32,688 nt of DNA from Pseudomonas lactucae (GTDB lineage: Bacteria > Pseudomonadota > Gammaproteobacteria > Pseudomonadales > Pseudomonadaceae), in assembly GCF_016937615.1 (NCBI RefSeq), contig NZ_JAFHKI010000174.1:1-32688 (forward strand), read 5' to 3'. How positions within the stretch are numbered: the stretch's first letter is position 1; the number at the start of each line of letters is the position of its first letter. Below, piece after piece: positions 22,472-30,236 of this stretch. The notes under the pieces were generated by a model that worked only from the letters and a program-made list of their open reading frames with translations, was not told where the DNA came from and ran no database searches. The position numbers and the translations under genes were made by a program.

Positions 22472-22690
22472 ATGTATGTGTGCCTGTGTACTGGCGTCAC
22501 CGACGGACAAATCCGCGAAGCAATCTATGAAGGTTGCTGCAGCTACAAGGAAGTGCGCGAAACCACCGGCGTTGCCAGCCAGTGCGGAAAATGCGCCTGC
22601 CTCGCCAAGCAAGTGGTACGGGAAACCCTGACGCAGCTGCAGACAGCACAGGCCTCCCTTCCCTACACAACAGAATTTACACACGCCTGA
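22472..22690 (+). CDS. bfd: Bacterioferritin-associated ferredoxin
   Basis: 72-aa [2Fe-2S] protein that docks on bacterioferritin and passes electrons through haem to mobilise iron. Ligands are C4, C6, C38 and C41 (VCLCTG and CGKCAC), all present. It starts at ATG 22472. A Fur-like box precedes it, a terminator follows, and bfr is 200 nt downstream. Its partner here keeps the haem ligand Met52, consistent with an intact Bfd docking role. Confidence 0.95.
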   Translation: MYVCLCTGVTDGQIREAIYEGCCSYKEVRETTGVASQCGKCACLAKQVVRETLTQLQTAQASLPYTTEFTHA

Positions 22691-22706
22691 ATAGGCATGT
22701 TTTAAA

Positions 22707-22733
22707 GAACCGGACTTCGTGTCCGGTTTTTTT
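22707..22733 (+). terminator. Terminator of bfd
   Basis: ACCGGAC, loop TTCGT, GTCCGGT and seven Ts. Confidence 0.92.
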
Positions 22734-22824
22734 ATGCCTTTAATTCAATTAGTTAGCGCCAAGACGCGGAACACAAACATTCTTATTCCGATTAATTTTC
22801 ATTTATTATTCAATAACTTAGGTT

Positions 22825-22853
22825 TGACACTAGAGTTTTCGCCGCTCAAACTC
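22825..22853 (+). promoter_or_regulatory. Possible bfr promoter
   Basis: TTGACA (22825-22830), a 17-nt spacer, then CAAACT as a weak -10, 38 nt before the bfr start. Confidence 0.4.
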
Positions 22854-22891
22854 AGCCCTATACACAGCGATTACAGGGCAGGACCCCAGTC

Positions 22892-23362
22892 ATGAAAGGC
22901 GACATCTCAGCCATCCAGCAACTCAACAAAATCCTTGCCAATGAACTGGTCGCGATCAATCAGTACTTCCTGCATGCGCGCATGTACGACGATTGGGGCC
23001 TGGAAAAGCTCGGCAAGCGTGAATACAAGGAATCGATCAAGGCCATGAAGGACGCGGACGCGCTGATCAAGCGCATCCTGTTCCTGGAAGGCCTGCCCAA
23101 CGTACAGGATTTGGGCAAGCTGAACATCGGCGAGCACACCCAGGAAATGATCGGCAGCGATCTGGGCTTTGAACGCAAGAGCCACAGCGACCTCAAGGCC
23201 GCCATCGCTCACTGCGAAGCCCAGGGCGACTTCGGCAGCCGCGAGCTGCTGGAAGATATCCTGGAAGACCAGGAAGAGCACATCGACTGGCTGGAAACCC
23301 AACTGGGTCTGATCGACAAGGTCAGCCTGGAAAACTACCTGCAGTCGCAGATGGGCGAATAA
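22892..23362 (+). CDS. bfr: Bacterioferritin, haem-binding subunit with degenerate ferroxidase site
   Basis: 156-aa ferritin-like protein that forms 24-mers storing iron. The haem ligand Met52 is present, as is ferroxidase Glu18, Glu94 and His130. But in alignment by residue number with E. coli Bfr, position 51 is Ala (not Glu), 54 is Asp (not His) and 127 is Gln (not Glu), so the di-iron centre should be incomplete. This resembles the beta subunit of two-subunit bacterioferritins (P. putida, Neisseria), which need an alpha subunit with a functional centre, not in this window. It is adjacent to bfd, whose protein docks at the haem. The N-terminus and the FLEGLPNVQDLGKLNIGE core are well conserved. 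Confidence 0.93.
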   Translation: MKGDISAIQQLNKILANELVAINQYFLHARMYDDWGLEKLGKREYKESIKAMKDADALIKRILFLEGLPNVQDLGKLNIGEHTQEMIGSDLGFERKSHSDLKAAIAHCEAQGDFGSRELLEDILEDQEEHIDWLETQLGLIDKVSLENYLQSQMGE

Positions 23363-23380
23363 CCCCTCGCCAACAGGTAC

Positions 23381-23418
23381 AAAAAAGCCCCGCTCTCTTA
23401 TGAGAAGCGGGGCTTTTT
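23381..23418. terminator. Bidirectional terminator between bfr and grxD
   Basis: AAAAAAGCCCCGCT ... GCGGGGCTTTTT with the inner extension TCTCTTATGAGA; serves both convergent genes. Confidence 0.92.
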
Positions 23419-23442
23419 ATTGCGTGGCCTTTTACAAAAGCA

Positions 23443-23781
23443 TCAAGCTTCGGTCTTGGCTGCCGCTTTTACCGCTGCGTCTTTGATCAGCGCCTGCAAC
23501 GAACCATCAGCCGCCATTTCGGTGATGATGTCGCTGCCGCCGACCAGCTCACCGGCTACCCACAGCTGCGGGAAAGTCGGCCAGTTGGCGTACTTGGGCA
23601 GGTTGGCGCGGATTTCAGGGTTTTGCAGGATATCCACGTAAGCGAACTTCTCGCCGCACTGCATCACAGCCTGGGACGCCTTCGCGGAGAAACCGCACTG
23701 AGGGGCGTTCGGCGCGCCCTTCATGTAAAGCAGAATGGTGTTATTGGCAATCTGCTCTTTGATCGTTTCGATGATATCCAT
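23443..23781 (-). CDS. grxD: Monothiol glutaredoxin Grx4
   Basis: 112-aa CGFS-type glutaredoxin (Cys29 in QCGFS) that binds a [2Fe-2S] cluster with glutathione and delivers clusters. The KGAPNAPQCGFS, WPTFPQLW and GGSDI segments are family signatures. The Ala/Lys-rich tail (AAVKAAAKTEA) is usual in Pseudomonas. It follows the molybdopterin enzyme by 84 nt, and is likely on its own transcript. It fits the iron/redox theme of the block. Confidence 0.95.
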   Translation of the reverse strand: MDIIETIKEQIANNTILLYMKGAPNAPQCGFSAKASQAVMQCGEKFAYVDILQNPEIRANLPKYANWPTFPQLWVAGELVGGSDIITEMAADGSLQALIKDAAVKAAAKTEA

Positions 23782-23865
23782 GGAACACCTCTGCAGGAAC
23801 TTTGCGACTCACGGGTCGGCACGGTGGCGCATTGTAACGCAAAATTCCAGCACCGTGCTGGCCCC

Positions 23866-25974
23866 CTAAGCTGCCGCCACCTGCACCGGCACGCCGTTCA
23901 GCGCGGCGTTGCCCGACAACTCATCCAATTGCCGTTCGTCGGTCAAGTCATTGGCGCTCGCCCCCGGTTGCCCGCTGGCAATCGCCATCTGCACACCCGG
24001 GCGGCCGTGGCCCCAACCGTGGGGCAGGCTGACCACGCCGGGCATCATGTCCAAACTTGCCGATACTTCCACCTCGACCATGCCGATGCGCGAGCTGACG
24101 CGCACCCGCTGGCCGTCGCTCAACTGGCGGCTGGCGAGGTCGTCGGGGTGCATCAGCAATTGATGTCGCGGCTTGCCCTTCACCAGGCGGCGATAGTTAT
24201 GCATCCAGGAATTGTTGCTGCGCACGTGACGCCGGCCAATCAGCAGCAACTCATCGGCCAACGGCACCGGCTGCGCCGCAAAACGCGCCAGGTCGGCCAG
24301 AATCACCGCCGGCGCGGCCTGCACCTTGCCATCTTGCGTTTTCAAACGCGCCGCGAGGTTGGGACGCAGTGGCCCCAGGTCCACGCCATGAGGATGATCA
24401 GCCAGCATGGCGACCGACAACTTGTGATCGGAGGCGTCACCGTAAGCCCCGGCCCGCAGCCCGAAGTCGATCATCTGCGCCGGCGGCAGGGTTGGCTTGA
24501 GCGCCACCCCGGTCTGCGTCGCGAAGGCACGGGCCAAGCCGACAAAAATCTCCCAGTCATGCAGCGCGCCCTCAGGTTTGGGCAGGATCGCGCGATTGAA
24601 GCGCGTGACATTGCGCACCGCAAACAGGTTGAAGGTGGTGTCGTAGTGATCGTTTTCCAGCGCCGAGGTGGACGGCAAAATCAGATCGGCATAGCGCGTT
24701 GTTTCATTGATGTAGAGGTCGACGCTGACCATGAACTCCAACCCATCCAGGGCCTGCTCCAACTGCCGACCGTTCGGCGTGGACAGCACCGGGTTGCCCG
24801 CCACTGTCACCAGCGCGCGGATTTGCCCTTCGCCTTCGGTGAGCATTTCTTCAGCGAGCGCCGACACCGGCAACTCGCCGCCGTACTCAGGGCGTCCGGA
24901 CACACGGCTTTGCCAGCGATTGAAATGCCCACCGCCAGTAGAAGCCACGAGATCAACGGCCGGAGAGGTGCACAATGCACCGCCAACCCGATCCAGATTC
25001 CCGGTGACCAGGTTGATCAACTGCACCAGCCAATGGCACAAGGTGCCGAACGCCTGCGTCGAGACACCCATGCGCCCGTAGCACACGGCCTTGTCCGCTG
25101 CGGCAAAGTCCCGCGCCAATTGGCGTATCTGCTCGGCCGGCACCGCGCACTGGCGGCTCATGGCCTCGGCGGTAAAGCCGGCGATCGCACGTCGTACAGC
25201 GTCCAGCCCGTCGACAGGCAAATGACTCTCACGCGTCAGGTTTTCGCTGAATAAGGTGTTGAGCAACCCGAACAACAGCGCCGCGTCGCCCCCCGGACGC
25301 ACGAAAAGATGCTGGTCGGCGATCGCTGCCGTTTCACTGCGCCGAGGATCAACCACCACCACCTTGCCGCCCCGCGCCTGGATGGCCTTGAGGCGCTTTT
25401 CCACATCCGGCACGGTCATGATGCTGCCGTTGGACGCCAGCGGGTTGCCGCCCAGGATCAGCATGAAGTCGGTGTGGTCGATGTCCGGAATCGGCAACAA
25501 CAGACCATGTCCGTACATCAGATGGCTGGTGAGGTGATGGGGCAGCTGGTCCACGGAAGTCGCAGAAAAGCGATTGCGCGTCTTGAGCAGGCCGAGGAAG
25601 TAGTTGCTGTGAGTCATCAGCCCATAGTTGTGCACGCTGGGGTTGCCTTGATACACCGCCACTGCATTCTGCCCATGTCGGGACTGGATGCCCGCCAGCC
25701 GCTCGGCCACCAGGGCAAACGCCTCGTCCCAGGGAATGGGCTGCCATTCACTGCCCACCCGCAGCATGGGCTGGTGCAGGCGGTCCGGGTCGTTCTGAAT
25801 ATCCTGCAGCGCTACCGCCTTTGGGCAAATGTGACCACGGCTGAACGTGTCCAGAGGATCACCCTTGATCGAGGTGATCGCCAGACGGCCGTCTTCGCCC
25901 TGGGTGGTTTCCAGGGTCAGGCCACAGATGGCTTCGCACAGATGGCAGGCACGGTGATGGAGAGTCTTGGTCAT
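23866..25974 (-). CDS. Molybdopterin oxidoreductase, [4Fe-4S]-containing, substrate unknown
   Basis: 702-aa DMSO-reductase-family protein. Near the N-terminus C10, C13, C17 and C50 (CHLCEAIC ... HICPK) bind a [4Fe-4S] cluster; GNPSVHNYG, GGNPLASNGS and VDPRRSETA bind the bis-MGD cofactor, and the C-terminal domain (HPDDLASRQL ... ISLPHGWGHGRPG type) completes it. No twin-arginine signal is present, so it is cytoplasmic. The Mo ligand is not obvious; the TSVDQ segment is where it should lie. No partner subunits, fdhD or cofactor genes are adjacent. It resembles orphan FdhF/assimilatory-type enzymes found in this position in some Pseudomonas. Confidence 0.85.
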   Translation of the reverse strand: MTKTLHHRACHLCEAICGLTLETTQGEDGRLAITSIKGDPLDTFSRGHICPKAVALQDIQNDPDRLHQPMLRVGSEWQPIPWDEAFALVAERLAGIQSRHGQNAVAVYQGNPSVHNYGLMTHSNYFLGLLKTRNRFSATSVDQLPHHLTSHLMYGHGLLLPIPDIDHTDFMLILGGNPLASNGSIMTVPDVEKRLKAIQARGGKVVVVDPRRSETAAIADQHLFVRPGGDAALLFGLLNTLFSENLTRESHLPVDGLDAVRRAIAGFTAEAMSRQCAVPAEQIRQLARDFAAADKAVCYGRMGVSTQAFGTLCHWLVQLINLVTGNLDRVGGALCTSPAVDLVASTGGGHFNRWQSRVSGRPEYGGELPVSALAEEMLTEGEGQIRALVTVAGNPVLSTPNGRQLEQALDGLEFMVSVDLYINETTRYADLILPSTSALENDHYDTTFNLFAVRNVTRFNRAILPKPEGALHDWEIFVGLARAFATQTGVALKPTLPPAQMIDFGLRAGAYGDASDHKLSVAMLADHPHGVDLGPLRPNLAARLKTQDGKVQAAPAVILADLARFAAQPVPLADELLLIGRRHVRSNNSWMHNYRRLVKGKPRHQLLMHPDDLASRQLSDGQRVRVSSRIGMVEVEVSASLDMMPGVVSLPHGWGHGRPGVQMAIASGQPGASANDLTDERQLDELSGNAALNGVPVQVAAA

Positions 25975-26260
25975 GGCCAGTCTCTTATAGGGGCTTTGAT
26001 CTCACTATGGGCCGCGCCCCTGAAAGGCACCACCAACGTTCGTCGCGTGAATCGACCGGCATCAGGCCAGGCCATGGGCCAAGAGTGAGCAAATGTTACA
26101 GAACCCTGCGCACGGCCTTTGAAACCGACACAGCCTGGCGCAGGAACGCCGTCGCACATTGCAAAAGGTTGCAGCGCCAGTGTACAAATGGGCCGCTGCT
26201 GTCCGGAAATCGTCTGCAAAAGCGCTCTAGCGCCCGTCTGAAATCCCTTAAAAACCGTAG

Positions 26261-26302
26261 CCCTATTGGTAAGACGCGACATTTAATTATAAGATCGCGC
26301 CT
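26261..26302 (-). promoter_or_regulatory. ArgR operator over the argF promoter
   Basis: On the minus strand two half-sites in tandem: AGGCGC-N8-AA-N5 (26302-26282) and TGTCGC-N8-AA-N5 (26281-26261). This fits the P. aeruginosa ArgR half-site TGTCGC-N8-AA-N5, with one strong and one weaker copy. The plus-strand promoter TTGGTA (26266-26271)/16 nt/TATAAG (26288-26293) lies inside, so ArgR would block argF. Confidence 0.75.
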
Positions 26303-26406
26303 TCCCCTATTTCGTCGCCCCGTGCGGCTTTCGCCGCAGGTCTCGCCCGTTGTCACAATAAACAAGGCTTTGAGTATCTGCGGTCTGTTGCAAAAGGTAG
26401 TTAATG

Positions 26407-27327
26407 ATGAGCGCAAGGCACTTTCTCTCCCTGATGGATTGCACGCCCGAAGAGCTGGTCAGCGTGATCCGTCGAGGCATTGAGCTTAAAGACCTGCGTA
26501 ACCGCGGCGTACTGTTCGAGCCTTTGAAAAACCGCGTACTCGGGATGATTTTCGAGAAGTCCTCGACCCGCACGCGCCTGTCCTTTGAAGCCGGCATGAT
26601 CCAGCTCGGCGGCCAGGCCATCTTCCTGTCGCCGCGGGACACCCAACTGGGCCGTGGTGAACCGATCAGCGATTGCGCCATCGTCATGTCGCGCATGCTT
26701 GACGCGGTGATGATCCGCACCTTCGCCCACAGTACCCTGACCGAATTTGCCGCCAACTCGCGTGTGCCGGTGATCAACGGCCTGTCCGATGACCTGCACC
26801 CATGCCAGTTGCTGGCCGACATGCAAACCTTCCTCGAACACCGTGGCTCCATCCAGGGCAAGACCGTGGCCTGGATCGGCGACGGCAACAATATGTGCAA
26901 CAGCTATATAGAAGCGGCGATCCAGTTCGACTTCCACCTGCGCATTGCCTGCCCTGAAGGCTACGAGCCAAGCGCCGAATTCCTCGCCAAGGCTGATGGT
27001 CACGTGCAGTTGCTGCGCGATCCAAAAGACGCCGTGGTCGGTGCGCACCTGGTGAGCACCGATGTGTGGACTTCCATGGGCCAGGAAGACGAAACCGCCA
27101 AGCGCCTGGCGCTGTTCGCGCCCTACCAGGTGACCCGCGCCTTGCTCGACACAGCCGCGCCGGATGTGCTGTTCATGCACTGCCTGCCCGCCCACCGTGG
27201 CGAAGAAATCAGCCTCGACCTGCTCGACGACCCGCGTTCTGTTGCGTGGGACCAGGCCGAAAACCGCCTGCACGCGCAAAAGGCCCTGCTCGAGTTCCTC
27301 GTCGAACCGGCCTACCACCACGCATGA
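26407..27327 (+). CDS. argF: Ornithine carbamoyltransferase, anabolic
   Basis: 306-aa enzyme that makes citrulline from ornithine and carbamoyl phosphate. Signatures are SSTRTRLSFE (carbamoyl phosphate), DDLHPCQLLADMQT, and MHCLPAHRGEE (ornithine). ATG codons occur at 26404 and 26407; the second gives the usual MSARHFLSLMD. AAGGTAG precedes them. The stop overlaps the ABC ATPase start (ATGA). A tandem ArgR operator lies upstream. The anabolic rather than catabolic form is inferred from the length and the ArgR repressor site. Confidence 0.96.
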   Translation: MSARHFLSLMDCTPEELVSVIRRGIELKDLRNRGVLFEPLKNRVLGMIFEKSSTRTRLSFEAGMIQLGGQAIFLSPRDTQLGRGEPISDCAIVMSRMLDAVMIRTFAHSTLTEFAANSRVPVINGLSDDLHPCQLLADMQTFLEHRGSIQGKTVAWIGDGNNMCNSYIEAAIQFDFHLRIACPEGYEPSAEFLAKADGHVQLLRDPKDAVVGAHLVSTDVWTSMGQEDETAKRLALFAPYQVTRALLDTAAPDVLFMHCLPAHRGEEISLDLLDDPRSVAWDQAENRLHAQKALLEFLVEPAYHHA

Positions 27328-28433
27328 GCCATCCATTACTGCTGAACCTGCGCAACCTGGCATGCGGTTATCAAGATCAACGCGTGGTGCAAAACCTCAA
27401 TCTGCACCTCAACGCGGGTGATATCGGTTGCCTGCTCGGCTCTTCAGGCTGTGGCAAGACCACCAGCCTGCGCGCGATCGCCGGCTTTGAGCCAGTGCAC
27501 GAAGGCGAAATCAGCCTGGCGGGCGAAGTGATCTCCAGCGCCGGTTTTACCCTGGCTCCCGAGAAGCGTCGCATCGGCATGGTGTTTCAGGACTACGCGC
27601 TGTTTCCCCACCTCAGCGTGGCCGACAACATCGCGTTCGGCATCCGCAAGCATCCGCAAAAGGACCGCGTGGTCGCCGAGTTGCTGGAACTGGTCAACCT
27701 GAAGAACCTGGGCAAGCGCTTCCCCCATGAACTCTCGGGCGGCCAGCAACAACGTGTCGCCCTCGCCCGAGCCCTGGCGCCGGAGCCACAACTGCTGCTG
27801 CTCGATGAGCCGTTCTCCAACCTCGACGGTGAACTGCGGCGCAAGCTCAGCCATGAAGTGCGCGATATTCTCAAGGCGCGCGGCACGAGTGCGATCCTGG
27901 TCACCCACGATCAGGAAGAAGCGTTCGCGGTCAGCGATCAGGTGGGTGTCTTCAAGGAAGGCCGGTTGGAACAGTGGGACACGCCCTACAATCTCTATCA
28001 CGAACCGCAGACGCCTTACGTTGCCAGTTTTATCGGCCAGGGCTACTTCATTCGTGGGCAGTTGAGCTCGCCCGAGTCGGTCAGCACCGAACTGGGCGAC
28101 CTGCGCGGCAACCGCGCCTACACTTGGCCAATCGGCGGTGCCGTGGATGTGCTGCTGCGCCCGGATGATATCGTTTATGCGCCGGACAGTGCCCTGAAAG
28201 CGCGGATCGTCGGCAAGACCTTCCTTGGCGCGTCGACCTTGTACCGCCTGCAACTGGCGACCGGCGCGCAACTGGAATCGATCTTCCCCAGCCATGCCGA
28301 CCATCAGGTGGGCGCCGATGTGGGGATTCGCGTGGCGGCTGAACACTTGGTGCTGTTCCAGGCGTCAGGCAGCGTTGCGGCGCAAGTACCTCGAGCCGAG
28401 TCAGGCGTAAGGCGCTACAGCCCGGTCAGTTGA
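27324..28433 (+). CDS. ABC transporter ATP-binding protein (FbpC-like), orphan
   Basis: 369-aa ATPase with Walker A GSSGCGKT (39-46), Q-loop VFQDYALFP, signature LSGGQQQR, Walker B LLLLDEPFSNLD, H-loop THDQEEA and a C-terminal TOBE-like domain (about 280-345, VDVLLRPDDIVY). This is the layout of ferric-iron, molybdate or sulfate type importers. No permease or binding protein lies near. It starts by a 4-nt overlap (ATGA) with argF, so it is translationally coupled to arginine synthesis; in P. aeruginosa the same pair is PA3537-PA3538. The substrate is unknown. Confidence 0.88.
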   Translation: MSHPLLLNLRNLACGYQDQRVVQNLNLHLNAGDIGCLLGSSGCGKTTSLRAIAGFEPVHEGEISLAGEVISSAGFTLAPEKRRIGMVFQDYALFPHLSVADNIAFGIRKHPQKDRVVAELLELVNLKNLGKRFPHELSGGQQQRVALARALAPEPQLLLLDEPFSNLDGELRRKLSHEVRDILKARGTSAILVTHDQEEAFAVSDQVGVFKEGRLEQWDTPYNLYHEPQTPYVASFIGQGYFIRGQLSSPESVSTELGDLRGNRAYTWPIGGAVDVLLRPDDIVYAPDSALKARIVGKTFLGASTLYRLQLATGAQLESIFPSHADHQVGADVGIRVAAEHLVLFQASGSVAAQVPRAESGVRRYSPVS

Positions 28434-28446
28434 GTATTTAAAGAAT

Positions 28447-28478
28447 AATGTGGGAGCGGCCTTGCTCCCTCCCACATT
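28447..28478. repeat. REP-type inverted repeat
   Basis: AATGTGGGAG and CTCCCACATT, a perfect 10-bp stem with inner CTTGCTCC, typical of the GTGGGAG REP family in fluorescent Pseudomonas. It lies between convergent genes and could also act as a terminator. Confidence 0.8.
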
Positions 28479-28504
28479 GGATTTCACTCAGGTCGAAATC
28501 GATT

Positions 28505-28975
28505 TCAAACCCGGCCAAGCGGCGCGAATTGAGCCTGGGTATGTTCAGCCAGCACCTGCGCCGACAGCTCCACTTCCAACCCCCTTCTCCCCGCGCTCAC
28601 AAAAATCGTCGCAAACGGCTCTGCCGTCACATCGATAAACGTGCGCAACCGCTTCTTCTGTCCCAACGGACTGATCCCGCCCAGCAGGTAACCGGTCGAA
28701 CGTTGCGCCGCCGCCGGGTCTGCCATTTCGACTTTTTTTACGCCCGCCGCATGAGCCAGCGCTTTCAAATCCAGACTTCCGACGACCGGCACTACAGCCA
28801 CCAACAATTCGCCTTTCTCGCTGCTCGCCAGCAGCGTCTTGAACACCTGCGCAGGGTCGAGGCTCAATTTTTCCGCGGCCTCCAGGCCATAGGAGGCCGC
28901 CTTGGGGTCATGTTCGTAACTGTGGATACGATGTTCGGCGCGAACTTTCTTCAACAAATCCAATGCAGGTGTCAT
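28505..28975 (-). CDS. ybaK: YbaK/EbsC Cys-tRNA(Pro) deacylase
   Basis: 156-aa trans-editing protein that hydrolyses mischarged Cys-tRNA-Pro. It has the family core (TPALDLLKKVRAEHRIHSYEHDP; VAVVPVVGSLDLKALA; GYLLGGISPLGQKKRL, by key residues). The frame is open 11 codons upstream, but ATG 28975 gives the usual MTPALDLLKK. The lysine in VFKTLL is the conserved residue of the family. It is convergent with the ABC ATPase and divergent from the glp promoter. Confidence 0.93.
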   Translation of the reverse strand: MTPALDLLKKVRAEHRIHSYEHDPKAASYGLEAAEKLSLDPAQVFKTLLASSEKGELLVAVVPVVGSLDLKALAHAAGVKKVEMADPAAAQRSTGYLLGGISPLGQKKRLRTFIDVTAEPFATIFVSAGRRGLEVELSAQVLAEHTQAQFAPLGRV

Positions 28976-29101
28976 GAGGGTTCCCAGGCGTGGCAGACAG
29001 ACGGCCAATTCTAGGCCAAGCCCACGTAAAACGCTCTAGTGCGGCGTTCTATCCCATTCCGCCGGTTGACGAAAAGCGTGATCATTCATCAAACCAATAG
29101 T

Positions 29102-29129
29102 TCGAAAGTGACCAATAGTTCACTTTCGA
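29102..29129. promoter_or_regulatory. Inverted repeat upstream of the glp promoter
   Basis: TCGAAAGTGA and TCACTTTCGA, perfect 10-bp arms with an 8-nt centre, plus two direct copies of CCAATAGTTC (29094 and 29112). It lies just upstream of the -35 element and is a candidate GlpR or activator site. Confidence 0.6.
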
Positions 29130-29132
29130 CCT

Positions 29133-29161
29133 TTGACAGCCGTCATTCTTGTCTATATTTT
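29133..29161 (+). promoter_or_regulatory. glpF promoter
   Basis: TTGACA (29133-29138), a 17-nt spacer, TATTTT (29156-29161). Confidence 0.75.
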
Positions 29162-29173
29162 TTCGTTTCCGAA
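29162..29173. promoter_or_regulatory. Candidate GlpR operator
   Basis: TTCG-TTTC-CGAA, directly after the -10 element. The TTCG/CGAA half-sites match the DeoR-type GlpR operator pattern. GlpR is encoded 2.7 kb downstream. Confidence 0.65.
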
Positions 29174-29280
29174 TACTGTAGGAATACATCCACAGCATTC
29201 AAGCAGTAAGCCGTGGCGCGGATGGGGATCTTCGTCACGGTGAAAATCGCGCAACCGCCCATTGAGGCGGTGCGCCAGAC

Positions 29281-29291
29281 AAGAACAACAA
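29281..29291 (+). promoter_or_regulatory. Crc/Hfq catabolite-repression motif before glpF
   Basis: AAGAACAACAA contains AANAANAA twice (AAGAACAA and AACAACAA), the A-rich Hfq/Crc target of Pseudomonas. It is 13-23 nt before the glpF start and just upstream of the GAGG ribosome site. Confidence 0.7.
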
Positions 29292-29303
29292 CTGAGGTTT
29301 TCC

Positions 29304-30158
29304 ATGACAACTGCTCTTCAACAGCCTTCACTTTCGAGCCAATGCATGGCCGAATTCCTGGGGACTGCGCTGCTGATCTTTTTCGGTACAGGATGCGTGG
29401 CTGCGCTCAAGGTCGCGGGTGCCAGCTTCGGCTTATGGGAAATCAGCATCATCTGGGGGGTGGGCGTCAGCATGGCGATCTACCTGAGCGCCGGCATTTC
29501 CGGGGCTCACCTCAACCCTGCCGTCAGTATCGCGCTGTGCCTCTTCGCCGATTTCGACAAACGCAAACTGCCCTTCTATATCCTCGCCCAGGTCGCCGGC
29601 GCCTTCTGCTCGGCGGCCCTGGTGTACACCCTCTACAGCAATCTGTTTTTCGATTACGAACAAACTCATCACATGGTTCGCGGCACCCAGGCCAGCCTGG
29701 AGTTGGCTTCGGTGTTCTCCACCTACCCTCACGCGTTGCTGAGCACCGCTCAGGCGTTCCTGGTGGAAATGATCATCACGGCGATCTTGATGGGCGTGAT
29801 CATGGCCCTGACCGATGACAACAACGGCCTGCCACGCGGCCCATTGGCCCCGTTGCTGATCGGTCTGTTGATCGCGGTGATTGGCAGCGCCATGGGCCCA
29901 CTGACCGGCTTTGCGATGAACCCGGCGCGGGATTTCGGTCCCAAGCTGATGACCTTTTTCGCCGGTTGGGGTGAAATGGCCTTTACTGGTGGCCGCGATA
30001 TTCCTTACTTCCTGGTACCGATTTTCGCGCCGATTCTGGGCGCATGCCTCGGTGCTGCCGCCTATCGCGGGCTGATTGCCCGTCATCTGCCCAGCGCCGC
30101 ACCGGCTATCGCTGAAACACCTGACACGGCTGTCAACGGTAATACCCGTATTTCCTGA
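29304..30158 (+). CDS. glpF: Glycerol uptake facilitator GlpF (aquaglyceroporin)
   Basis: 284-aa membrane channel with six helices and two half-helices. NPA boxes are HLNPAVSIA and MNPARDFGP; the first segment AEFLGTALLIFFGTG is typical of glycerol facilitators, as is the R of the second NPA. The frame opens earlier, but ATG 29304 has GAGG 8 nt upstream. It starts the glpF-glpK-glpR series. The C-terminal tail (AIAETPDTAVNG) is variable. Upstream are a promoter, candidate GlpR operators and an Hfq/Crc motif. Confidence 0.96.
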   Translation: MTTALQQPSLSSQCMAEFLGTALLIFFGTGCVAALKVAGASFGLWEISIIWGVGVSMAIYLSAGISGAHLNPAVSIALCLFADFDKRKLPFYILAQVAGAFCSAALVYTLYSNLFFDYEQTHHMVRGTQASLELASVFSTYPHALLSTAQAFLVEMIITAILMGVIMALTDDNNGLPRGPLAPLLIGLLIAVIGSAMGPLTGFAMNPARDFGPKLMTFFAGWGEMAFTGGRDIPYFLVPIFAPILGACLGAAAYRGLIARHLPSAAPAIAETPDTAVNGNTRIS

Positions 30159-30236
30159 TCGCGCCAGCCTGGTCGCCCTGCCCCTTGAGGCCCAGGCTGA
30201 TTTCTGACTTCCTTATTTTCGTGCAAGGCAATCGAC

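Noticed and set aside
29143..29331. 62-aa minus-strand ORF over the glp promoter
   Set aside because: Covers the promoter and operators of glpF and has no family features.
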